Shown piece by piece: positions 7,671 to 15,983 of a DNA stretch of 44,611 nucleotides (positions are counted from its first letter, which is position 1; each line of letters starts with the position of its first letter). Source of the stretch: Emticicia agri (GTDB taxonomy: Bacteria > Bacteroidota > Bacteroidia > Cytophagales > Spirosomataceae); NCBI GenBank assembly GCA_945860265.1, contig CAMAQF010000030.1, forward strand, positions 1-44,611, read 5' to 3'. Made by a program: the position numbers and the translations under genes. Below the pieces are notes generated by a model. It saw only the letters and a list, made by a program, of their open reading frames with translations, was not told the DNA's origin and ran no database searches.

Positions 7671-8651
7671 TTATACTTGTGAAGCATTGCTTCTGAAAAC
7701 TCTTTCTTTATTAAGAAATAAATATATAACAAATTGAATACCAATTGCTAAAGTTCCGAGTGTTAGATGAATTGGTTGCATTAATTTTGGAAAACCTAAA
7801 AAGCCCAATGAAAGCCCTGAAATAAGCTCAATTCCAATAGTAATTATCAAGCCATTTGCAAATTTCGATAACAAGCCTTTTTCAAATATTGACTTCTTTA
7901 TTCTATAATAAATTAATAAGTTAATAAAAACTATTACTATGGAAAAGAATGCGTGCATTTGAAACTTTCCACCTAAATTAGCCGTCCATTCACTTCGCAA
8001 AACATCCCCCATTGCATTAGCTACTCGGTCAACAAGCTCACGGACTTGTGTTCCCAAAAGTACTTGGCCTGTCGTTAGAAAAATCGCTGATGATACTAAA
8101 AAACTCAAAGAACTTTTATCTGTTACATCTTCAACTTCAATAACATAATTATATGAACGAGCCACTGCATATAATAAAATTAGCACGATGATTACCGAAA
8201 GAATCATGTGTAATGTAATCGTTACTGGGTGAAGTTCACTCGAAACCACCTTCGAGCCTAACCATCCTTCGAAGGCTACCAAAATTGTTGCCAACAAACT
8301 TAAAAAAACAATAGTCTTGTCTTTTTTTCTGAAACTAATGAAAGAACTCACAAAAGTACCAAAGACTAAAAAACCAATTGCGACTCCTAATAAGCGGTTG
8401 ACGTATTCAATCCATGTTTTAATGGCATTAAATTCTACTTCACCTTTAAGTTTTTCACCGTAAATCTCTTTAAAATTACTAGGAAGCTGCGATATGTCTG
8501 TAGGGGGAACCCAAGTGCCGAAACACTTTGGCCAATCTGGACATCCCATACCAGAACCAGTAGCTCTTACTATTCCACCGACTAAAATAAGAAAGTAAAT
8601 CGCACCAATCGTCCAAAAACCAAGCTTTCTAAATACTTTACCGTGTGTCAT
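7671..8651 (-). CDS. ctaA: Heme A synthase (CtaA/Cox15)
   Basis: A 326-residue protein when started at the ATG at 8651 (MTHGKVFRKLGF). A GTG at 8675 would add eight residues, but it lies inside a strong hairpin and reads through an atypical segment, so the ATG is preferred. About eight transmembrane helices, with the family's ATGSGMGCPDWPKCFG loop, EYVNRLLG and histidines in HPVTITLHMIL, which are likely heme ligands. It oxidises heme O to heme A for the aa3 oxidase. It is followed without a gap by heme O synthase. Confidence 0.92.
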   Translation of the reverse strand: MTHGKVFRKLGFWTIGAIYFLILVGGIVRATGSGMGCPDWPKCFGTWVPPTDISQLPSNFKEIYGEKLKGEVEFNAIKTWIEYVNRLLGVAIGFLVFGTFVSSFISFRKKDKTIVFLSLLATILVAFEGWLGSKVVSSELHPVTITLHMILSVIIVLILLYAVARSYNYVIEVEDVTDKSSLSFLVSSAIFLTTGQVLLGTQVRELVDRVANAMGDVLRSEWTANLGGKFQMHAFFSIVIVFINLLIYYRIKKSIFEKGLLSKFANGLIITIGIELISGLSLGFLGFPKLMQPIHLTLGTLAIGIQFVIYLFLNKERVFRSNASQV

Positions 8652-8665
8652 AAATGGTTTGAGAC

Positions 8666-8697
8666 AACGATTCACAACTTTGCAGTTGTGAATCGTT
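8666..8697 (-). promoter_or_regulatory. Strong hairpin between coxA and ctaA
   Basis: A perfect 13-bp stem (8666-8678 with 8685-8697, arm AACGATTCACAAC) around the loop TTTGCA. On the transcribed minus strand no U-run follows, so it is not a plain terminator for the operon; on the plus strand T-rich DNA follows, but no plus gene needs a terminator. It sits 10 nt after the coxA stop and ends 14 nt before the ctaA ATG. It could be a stabiliser or processing element that makes oxidase subunit messages outnumber heme enzyme messages (inference). Confidence 0.55.
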
Positions 8698-8707
8698 TAT
8701 AATTTTA

Positions 8708-10588
8708 TCAATCTGGAATGCTGTAATCAAACTTGATTCCTTCGATTTCTTTCTCTTCACTAATCAATTCATTCTCATACGGGAAATTTGATTCTGGCGT
8801 AGCAGAGAATGGAACGTTTTGAGGAATAAAATCATCGGCAGCACCTGGTTTGCTGTAATCATATGGCCAACGATATACTGCTGGAATCTCTCCTACCCAG
8901 TTTCCGTGACCTACATTTATTGGAGTTGTCCACTCCAGAGTATTAGATTTCCAAGGGTTTTGAGGTGCTTTCTTACCCCAGAAAATAGAATAGAAGAAGT
9001 TGTACAAGAAAATTATATTTGCTGCAAATACTACTATTGCTGCAATAGTACTTAATTGTGCTAAATCTTGGTACTTATTTGTAAAGTCAAATCCAGTATA
9101 GGCATAATATCTTCTTGGGAAACCAGCAATACCTAAATAGTGCTGAGGGAAGAAAACAAGATAGACTCCAGCAAATGTAATCCAGAAGTGAATATATCCC
9201 AATGTAGGATTCAACATACGACCAAACATCTTAGGAAACCAATGATAAACACCTGCAACCATTCCGAAAAAGGCAGCCGAACCCATAACAAGGTGAAAGT
9301 GAGCAACTACAAAATAAGTATCGTGTAATTGAATATCTAATGCACTATTACCTAAGATAATACCAGTTACACCACCTGAAACGAAAAACGAAACTAAACC
9401 AATTGAAAACAACATGGCAGGTGTAAAAATAATATTACCTCTCCATAGTGTCGTGATATAGTTAAATGCTTTTACGGCCGATGGTACTGCGATAATCAGA
9501 GTTAAAAGCGTAAACACCGAACCTAAGAAAGGATTCATACCCGTCATAAACATATGGTGTGCCCACACAATAAATGCTAAGAACATGATACCAAGCATTG
9601 AGAAAATCATCGCTTTGTAACCGAAAATTGGCTTTCTTGCATTTGTGGCGATAATTTCAGATGTCATACCCAACGCAGGTAAAATTACAATATATACTTC
9701 TGGGTGGCCTAAGAACCAAAATAAGTGTTGGAACAAAATTGGGCTACCACCTTGATTTGGAAGAGCTTGTCCGTTAATGTAAATGTCTGACAAATAGAAA
9801 CTTGTACCAAAGCTACGGTCAAAAATCAATAATAAAGCCGCTGATAATAAAACTGGGAACGATAAAATACCCAAAATGGCAGTAAATGTAAACGCCCAAA
9901 TAGTCAAAGGCATTTTATCAAAAGTCATACCTCTTGTACGCAAATTTATAACAGTAGTTACGTAATTTATACTACCTAGTAAACTTGAAACAATAAAAAT
10001 TGCCATACTAACTAACCACATTGTCATACCTGTACCCGAACCAGGAGCTGCATCTGGTAAAGCACTTAATGGTGGATATACTACCCAACCGCCACCCGCA
10101 GGACCATCTTGCACGAACAATGAACAGAACATAATAACGCTAGAAATGAAGAAGAACCAATATGATAACATATTGATAAATCCTGATGCCATATCTCTCG
10201 CTCCGATTTGTAGTGGAATTAAAAAGTTAGAGAAAGTACCACTTAAACCAGCAGTTAATACAAAGAAAACCATGATAGTTCCATGCATTGTAACAAGTGC
10301 AATGTAGTAATTCGGATCTAATTTTCCTGCTTCGTCAAACCATCTTTCGCCCAAAACAGGCTTTAACCAACCCAAATTAATGCCTGGATATCCTAATTGT
10401 AAACGGAACACCAAAGATAAAAAACCTCCAATTAAAGCCCATAATATACCTGAAATCAAATATTGCTTGGCGATTATCTTATGGTCCTCAGAGAATATAT
10501 ATTTTTTTATAAAACTCTGTGGCTCGTGATGCTCATGTGCTTCATCATGCTCATGAACATGCGTATCTGCGTGTGCTACTGCTGCCAT
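8708..10588 (-). CDS. coxA: Cytochrome c oxidase subunit I (aa3 type, A1 class)
   Basis: A 626-residue catalytic subunit with 12 core helices. Seen: heme a ligands H102 and H432, heme a3 ligand H430 (HDTYFVVAHFHLVMG), CuB ligands H295 and H344/H345, Tyr299 for the His-Tyr cross-link, and Glu297 in GHPEVY, which places it in the A1 class; K-channel Lys in FGYKAM (K325). It reduces O2 to water and pumps protons. The N-terminal 21 residues hold seven histidines (HADTHVHEHDEAHEHHE), an unusual cytoplasmic tail. It follows subunit II by 37 nt. Confidence 0.97.
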   Translation of the reverse strand: MAAVAHADTHVHEHDEAHEHHEPQSFIKKYIFSEDHKIIAKQYLISGILWALIGGFLSLVFRLQLGYPGINLGWLKPVLGERWFDEAGKLDPNYYIALVTMHGTIMVFFVLTAGLSGTFSNFLIPLQIGARDMASGFINMLSYWFFFISSVIMFCSLFVQDGPAGGGWVVYPPLSALPDAAPGSGTGMTMWLVSMAIFIVSSLLGSINYVTTVINLRTRGMTFDKMPLTIWAFTFTAILGILSFPVLLSAALLLIFDRSFGTSFYLSDIYINGQALPNQGGSPILFQHLFWFLGHPEVYIVILPALGMTSEIIATNARKPIFGYKAMIFSMLGIMFLAFIVWAHHMFMTGMNPFLGSVFTLLTLIIAVPSAVKAFNYITTLWRGNIIFTPAMLFSIGLVSFFVSGGVTGIILGNSALDIQLHDTYFVVAHFHLVMGSAAFFGMVAGVYHWFPKMFGRMLNPTLGYIHFWITFAGVYLVFFPQHYLGIAGFPRRYYAYTGFDFTNKYQDLAQLSTIAAIVVFAANIIFLYNFFYSIFWGKKAPQNPWKSNTLEWTTPINVGHGNWVGEIPAVYRWPYDYSKPGAADDFIPQNVPFSATPESNFPYENELISEEKEIEGIKFDYSIPD

Positions 10589-10625
10589 TTTTATATTATT
10601 AGTTTAAATATTTTAGATTGAATTC

Positions 10626-11759
10626 TTATCTTAATGATGAAACTGTTGGTAAACTTGTAACCGCTGATGCAGTTGTTGTATCTGAAGCCGTTTCTGCTGG
10701 AAAATATTTCAATGCTTTGGCTTTCAAACTTGCAGGAACTTTCTCTAGAAAATCTGGGTTCGAAGCTAAAAATGATTTTTGCTCTTTTTTCCATTTTTCG
10801 TAGTCAGCAGGCTCATCAACTACCAAGATTAATCTCATGGCAAAATGACTTCTTCCACAAACTTCTGTACAAGCAATTTCATATTTAAAGTCCGGATTTC
10901 CGAGTTCGGCTTTCATATCCGCAGTGCTTTTATCAGCGATAAACCAAAACTTTGTTGGCATACCAGGCACAGCATCCATTTTCACTCTCATATGAGGAAT
11001 AAATACGCTATGCAATACATCTCTTGCTCTAATTTTCAATAATACTGGTTTTCCTTTAGGAATATGCAATTCTGAACTATTTGTAAAATCATCGAATGAA
11101 TTTTCATCAGTAAAATCTATTCCAAATTGATTTCCGGCGACATCATCAATTAATTTATAATTATAGTTGCCAAGCTTGCCATTTTCTACTCCACCGTATC
11201 TAACCTGCCAACCGAATTGTTTGCCCATGATTTCAATGATTTCAGCATCTTTAGGAGCATCAGACATTACTTTATTCCAAACACGTAGCCCGGTAAATAC
11301 TAAACCAGCCATAATAACAGCAGGCACTAATGTCCAAACAATTTCAAGTGTGTTATTATGAGGGTAAAAATGTGCCTTTCTGTTTTTGTTATATCTGTAT
11401 TTTAATGGAAAGTAAAACAATACAGAGTTCACAATTACAAACGAAACAGTTACTACAGCCATTCCAAACCAAAACCAAAAGTCAGTTTCCTTCCCATGTA
11501 CTGATGAAGCAGATGGAATATCGCCAAATGCCATTAAGAAATCTTTCTTTGCATGAAGAAATGACCAAACCATGCCGATAATACTCAAAATCCAGAAAAT
11601 GAATAGTCCAATTGCGTTAATGTTATTGGCACTATCTACCACATCATCATTCTGTTCAGTTTCTCCTTTTACTCCTTTCAATAGAGTCTGTGTTTTTGAT
11701 ATTACCAGTACGGTAAGAACAATGAACACAATTGCTAAAGCTACAATCAATAATGTCAT
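10626..11759 (-). CDS. coxB: Cytochrome c oxidase subunit II (CuA protein)
   Basis: A 377-residue protein. Four hydrophobic segments (about 3-20, 49-68, 95-117 and 139-160) precede the cupredoxin domain, two more than in the textbook subunit. The CuA site is complete: H250, C297, E299, C301, H305, M308 (ACTEVCGRSHFAM). The C-terminus is a Thr/Ser/Ala-rich tail without CxxCH, so this is an aa3 and not a caa3 oxidase; electrons must come from a separate cytochrome, most likely a heme of the ACIII encoded directly upstream. It lies 78 nt after actF. Confidence 0.95.
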   Translation of the reverse strand: MTLLIVALAIVFIVLTVLVISKTQTLLKGVKGETEQNDDVVDSANNINAIGLFIFWILSIIGMVWSFLHAKKDFLMAFGDIPSASSVHGKETDFWFWFGMAVVTVSFVIVNSVLFYFPLKYRYNKNRKAHFYPHNNTLEIVWTLVPAVIMAGLVFTGLRVWNKVMSDAPKDAEIIEIMGKQFGWQVRYGGVENGKLGNYNYKLIDDVAGNQFGIDFTDENSFDDFTNSSELHIPKGKPVLLKIRARDVLHSVFIPHMRVKMDAVPGMPTKFWFIADKSTADMKAELGNPDFKYEIACTEVCGRSHFAMRLILVVDEPADYEKWKKEQKSFLASNPDFLEKVPASLKAKALKYFPAETASDTTTASAVTSLPTVSSLR

Positions 11760-11837
11760 GTTACTAAATAATTTACAAGTTTGAATACTTTAACCCTTGT
11801 ATATAAAAAAGAATGTTCAACGAAAATGTTTAAAAAA

Positions 11838-13175
11838 TTAAATATCGTGGTGCATACTTTCTTCTAGGAATGGGTGATTTTTAGGATATAAGTTTGCTTT
11901 AGATAATTCATTTGCTATAAAATAGATAAACAATGAAGCAAATGTTAAGGTTGTTCCCCATTCAATAATTCCAATCCCACCTTGGTCTTTGGCAATACCA
12001 GGCATGTGCATTTGGTAGAAATCAAACCAGTGACCGATTATTACCGATACGCTACCTAATTTCAAGAATGTTGGTCTTCTTTTTGAGTTTCTTGCCATCA
12101 AAATTAAGAATGGGAAGAAGAAATTTAAAACTAAACTAATATGAAACGGCCACCAATACCTGCCTTGGAAACCTGTGAAACGCTCACGGAAATAGATTGT
12201 TTCTTCAGGTAAGTTAGCATAAAATATTAATAAATATTGTGAAAACCATACATAAGTCCAGAATACTGAGAAGCCAAAAATAAATTTACCTAAATCATGC
12301 AAATGACTTTCATTAACAATTTTTAAGTATCCTTGGTCTTTCAACAATAAAATTGTCAACATCATCGTAGCCAACCCAGCCACGTGCCAGCTCGCTAAAT
12401 GGTACCAACCAAACATAGTAGAAAACCAGTGTGTATCAATTACCATTGATAAGTCCCATGCAGATGTAGAAGCTGTTACAGCAAAAAATACCATAAACAA
12501 CTTTGAAGCATTACGCCCTTTATAGTAGTTTTCAAGCCCACCCATTTCATCTTCTAATAAAGAGTATTTACGGATTGCTTTCCAGCCAAAATACCATACT
12601 GTCACGTAAGCGATTAAACGCAAAAAATAGAAAGGCAAATTCAAATACCATGCTTTTCCAGCAATAATTTTATCATAATGCTCGCTTGCTGGGTCCATTA
12701 TTCCATCATGTGTCCAATGCATAACAATGTGACGTGTTGATGGAAGAGCCATCAAAATAATCAAGATTACACCAGGAACAATAACGAATGATGGAATTGC
12801 TTCAGCTACTCGTTTGATTGATGAGGACCAACCTGCTTTAGCAATATAGTTATAAGCAATAAAAAATGCTCCAACTACTGAAATTCCAAGAAAGTAAACA
12901 CTATTCATCCAAATATTAGCGATAATCCTTGCAAATAATGTTGCACCGTGTTCGCCACCATGTTCTGCATGACCTGCGACTTCGTGACCTGTGGCAGGGT
13001 GTTCGCCGCCATGAGATTCCCAAACACCTATTGACCAGCCTTTTGATAATAAGAATGAACCAATTGCTACCATTACAACGCCAATGAGAGCCGCAATAAT
13101 AAGATTACGTTTGGTTTCAGATTTAAACTCAAATCTTTCTTCTGTAGAAGGAATTTCGTGAGTACTATGAGCCAT
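11838..13175 (-). CDS. actF: Alternative Complex III subunit ActF (quinol:cytochrome c oxidoreductase, quinone-binding-type membrane subunit)
   Basis: A 445-residue membrane protein with about ten helices, a relative of NrfD and of ActC. Helix segments such as WDLSMVIDTHWFSTMFGWYHLASWHVAG and FQGRYWWPFHISLVLNFFFPFLILMARNSKRR are typical of ActF. A His/Gly-rich loop (about residues 55-80, with seven His) follows the first helix. It is the last act gene, followed by oxidase subunit II. In the Flavobacterium and Rhodothermus complexes ActC and ActF form the membrane core. Confidence 0.92.
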   Translation of the reverse strand: MAHSTHEIPSTEERFEFKSETKRNLIIAALIGVVMVAIGSFLLSKGWSIGVWESHGGEHPATGHEVAGHAEHGGEHGATLFARIIANIWMNSVYFLGISVVGAFFIAYNYIAKAGWSSSIKRVAEAIPSFVIVPGVILIILMALPSTRHIVMHWTHDGIMDPASEHYDKIIAGKAWYLNLPFYFLRLIAYVTVWYFGWKAIRKYSLLEDEMGGLENYYKGRNASKLFMVFFAVTASTSAWDLSMVIDTHWFSTMFGWYHLASWHVAGLATMMLTILLLKDQGYLKIVNESHLHDLGKFIFGFSVFWTYVWFSQYLLIFYANLPEETIYFRERFTGFQGRYWWPFHISLVLNFFFPFLILMARNSKRRPTFLKLGSVSVIIGHWFDFYQMHMPGIAKDQGGIGIIEWGTTLTFASLFIYFIANELSKANLYPKNHPFLEESMHHDI

Positions 13176-13281
13176 TTTCTTTAAATTTGAATCCTTTTAC
13201 TTAAAGGGTGTTAATAAATATATATTTTTATACCTTGTCAAAAAGTCTTAATGCACTTTATGACGGATAGCATTTATAATA

Positions 13282-13896
13282 TTAGTTACCTAATTGCAAT
13301 CTGTGTACGTAATGAACTATTTTCCATCGCTCCTCTGGGTTAACTTGCGAAGCATGAGACCACATACGGCCTTTTCCAAAAGTAATTACGTGGAAAATAT
13401 GACCATCGTTCATATTTTTATAAGCATCAGCAGCATAGTTCGGAACTCCTTTATATACTTTACCTACAACACCATCACCCGCACCTTTTTCACCGTGACA
13501 ATGTAAACAGTTTCTCTCATAAAGCACTTTCCCTTCTTCTTCAGCCTTATCCGACCATGGAATCGGGTTCTTTAACATAACCTCAGCCAAGGCAATACTA
13601 TCTTTTGGTAAGTTATATACCATCAAGTCATTGACAATTGTACTATCATCTTGCAAGAATGAAGTTTGATAATTCGCACGAGAAATTGTTCCAGCCACTG
13701 GCGAACGCATATCTTTACCATCTGCATTGATAATATTTTTACGCCATTGTGTCAGCGGTTCGTACGCACGAGAATTGTACATATTTGGAGCAAATTCCCA
13801 ACCTGTACTATTATTATCGCTACAAGATGTCAATAAAGCCGTAGAAAAAGTTACGATTAATAATGTAAGCGAAATATTTTTTAATGAAACCTTCAT
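13282..13896 (-). CDS. actE: ACIII subunit ActE, monoheme cytochrome c lipoprotein
   Basis: A 204-residue protein with lipobox LLTSC (lipidated C25). One heme site, C130-x2-C133-H134 (NCLHCHGEKGAGDG), with M178 (GKGRMWSH) as the likely axial Met. It lies outside the membrane and passes electrons out of the complex. The upstream segment RAYEPLTQWRKN and MRSPVAGTISR are typical for ActE. The gene sits between actD and actF in the standard order. Confidence 0.93.
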   Translation of the reverse strand: MKVSLKNISLTLLIVTFSTALLTSCSDNNSTGWEFAPNMYNSRAYEPLTQWRKNIINADGKDMRSPVAGTISRANYQTSFLQDDSTIVNDLMVYNLPKDSIALAEVMLKNPIPWSDKAEEEGKVLYERNCLHCHGEKGAGDGVVGKVYKGVPNYAADAYKNMNDGHIFHVITFGKGRMWSHASQVNPEERWKIVHYVHRLQLGN

Positions 13897-13930
13897 TTTT
13901 AAATTCTTTGAATTGATAAACAGATAAATG

Positions 13931-14452
13931 TTATACTTCTTTCACATTTACTTCTGAAGCACCTGATTCTTTCAATAATTTTGAAATTTCAGTTTCTGAC
14001 AATTTATTTTTAGCAAGGTCAATTGCAACAACAAATTTATCATCAGTACTTCTTACGTCAAATATAATTGGCTTAGATGTCGGGCCTAAATCTTCCATGA
14101 AAAAGAAAGTAAATGACATACCAAATGCCGCTAAAAGGACGGTTAGCTCAAATACAATTGGAATATTTGTTGGGAAAGGAAAAAAGTTTTTTCCACCAAC
14201 ATTAATTGGCCAATCCACACCCATTGTCCAGAATGTTAGCAACAATGCACAAAGAGTACCTGTGATACCGAACAAGAAAGCTGCAACCCCCATTCTCGGA
14301 AAGCTATAACCTAAAGCTTTATCAAGTCCGTGGATAGCGAAAGGCGTAAACGCTTCATGAATTTTAACACCTTGGTGTCTTATGTCTTCAACTGCGTGTA
14401 ATAATTCATCGCCATCGTCAAAAACTCCTACTAAATATTTGCTATCTGCCAT
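13931..14452 (-). CDS. actD: ACIII subunit ActD (DUF3341)
   Basis: A 173-residue protein: a soluble N-terminal part (YLVGVFDDGDELLHAVEDIR, then IHEAFTPFAIHGLDKALG), two transmembrane helices (about residues 55-77 and 97-119) and a soluble C-terminus. These are the marks of DUF3341/ActD, a peripheral-to-membrane subunit without a cofactor. Gaps of 87 nt to actC and 34 nt to actE. Confidence 0.92.
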   Translation of the reverse strand: MADSKYLVGVFDDGDELLHAVEDIRHQGVKIHEAFTPFAIHGLDKALGYSFPRMGVAAFLFGITGTLCALLLTFWTMGVDWPINVGGKNFFPFPTNIPIVFELTVLLAAFGMSFTFFFMEDLGPTSKPIIFDVRSTDDKFVVAIDLAKNKLSETEISKLLKESGASEVNVKEV

Positions 14453-14539
14453 TTAAGTAATAATAAATGTTGAATGTTGAATGATAAATTAATCTAAATG
14501 ATTTATAATCAACTACTTATATAATGGTAAAAACTTTAA

Positions 14540-15919
14540 TTACGCTGTTACTTTCTTTTTCTCGGGGTATTTTTCAGATGATGATTTCAATACAGATTTT
14601 ACTTCCGCCATATTAATAACAGGCAAAAATTTAGAAAACAGGAAAAATGCTGTAAAGAAAAATCCAAAAGAGAATATATAATCAGAAATGTCACCCATTC
14701 GTGGAGTAAAATATGTCCAACTTGATGGTAAGTAATCACGGTGTAACGATGTTACGATAATTACAAAACGTTCAAACCACATACCAATATTTACCACAAC
14801 AGCCATTATGAATGAAACAAGGATGTTTTCACGAACTTTTTTGAACCAGAATAATTGTGGAGAAAGTACGTTACAAGTCATCATCGCCCAATATGACCAC
14901 CAAAGTGGGCCAGTTGCACGATTAATGAAAGCATATTGCTCATATTCTACACCTGAATAAGCTGCAATAAAAAATTCTGTGATATAGGCGATACCTACAA
15001 CTGAACCCGTCAAAGTGATGATTTTATTCATCAAAGATATATGCTCAAGTGTTACGTAGTCTTCTAATTTATATACAACTCTTGTTACCAACATCAAATT
15101 TTGAACCATTGCAAAACCAGAGAAGATAGCACCCGCAACGAAATACGGAGGGAAAATTGTTGTGTGCCATCCTGGGATAACAGACGTTGCAAAGTCAAAT
15201 GATACAATTGTGTGTACGGAAAGTACAAGCGGTGTTGATAAACCAGCCAAAATCAATGAAACGTCTTCATATCTTGCCCAGGCTTTTGCTCCACCAGTCC
15301 AACCGATAGCTAAGGCACCGTAAACTTTCTTACGAGTTCCAGTTGCACGGTCACGAATTGTTGCTAAATCAGGAATCAAACCGATATACCAAAATAAACA
15401 TGATACTGAGAAATATGTCGAGATTGCAAAAACGTCCCAAACCAATGGAGAATTGAAGTTTACCCACAAAGAACCAAAAGTATTTGGCAATGGAAGAGCA
15501 AAATACGCTAACCAAGGACGACCCATGTGCATTACAATAAATGACGCCGCACAAATTACGGCAAAGATCGTCATCGCTTCAGCAGCTCGGTTAATAGATG
15601 TTCTCCATTTCTGACGGAATAATAATAATACCGCAGAGATAAGTGTACCAGCGTGACCAATACCTACCCACCATACGAAGTTTGTAATGTCCCACGCCCA
15701 ACCTACTGTTTTGTTAAGTCCCCATACTCCAAGCCCCTCCCACCATGTCCAAAATACCCAAGCAGTACCATAAAGGAGTACTAATACTGATATTCCGAAA
15801 ACGATTTTCCATTCCTTGGTTGGTTTTCCCTCAACCTGCTTACAAATATCTTCAGTTACGTCGTGGTAAGTTTTACCATTTAGTACCAAAGTTTCTCTTA
15901 TTGGTGAAACTACGTGCAT
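14540..15919 (-). CDS. actC: ACIII subunit ActC (NrfD/PsrC-like membrane subunit)
   Basis: A 459-residue protein with about ten transmembrane helices, opening with the conserved MHVVSPIRETLVLNGKTYHD segment. WWVGIGHAGTLISAVLLLFRQKWRTSINR and the GWHTTIFPPYFVAGAIFSG region are hallmarks of the family. It holds the quinol site next to the iron-sulfur subunit ActB; proton translocation has been proposed for this subunit. It follows actB by 64 nt. Confidence 0.94.
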   Translation of the reverse strand: MHVVSPIRETLVLNGKTYHDVTEDICKQVEGKPTKEWKIVFGISVLVLLYGTAWVFWTWWEGLGVWGLNKTVGWAWDITNFVWWVGIGHAGTLISAVLLLFRQKWRTSINRAAEAMTIFAVICAASFIVMHMGRPWLAYFALPLPNTFGSLWVNFNSPLVWDVFAISTYFSVSCLFWYIGLIPDLATIRDRATGTRKKVYGALAIGWTGGAKAWARYEDVSLILAGLSTPLVLSVHTIVSFDFATSVIPGWHTTIFPPYFVAGAIFSGFAMVQNLMLVTRVVYKLEDYVTLEHISLMNKIITLTGSVVGIAYITEFFIAAYSGVEYEQYAFINRATGPLWWSYWAMMTCNVLSPQLFWFKKVRENILVSFIMAVVVNIGMWFERFVIIVTSLHRDYLPSSWTYFTPRMGDISDYIFSFGFFFTAFFLFSKFLPVINMAEVKSVLKSSSEKYPEKKKVTA

Positions 15920-15983
15920 AGTTTTATTTTTTTGAGATATTTATTTTTAAATTTCTATTTAAATTTCGAAGCAATCATTCAAT

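Noticed and set aside
8652-8675. GTG start of heme A synthase at 8675
   Set aside because: Lies inside a 13-bp hairpin and adds eight atypical residues; the ATG at 8651 fits the family better.
10618-11784. Several plus-strand frames across the subunit II gene
   Set aside because: Antisense shadows of coxB; no protein features or start context.
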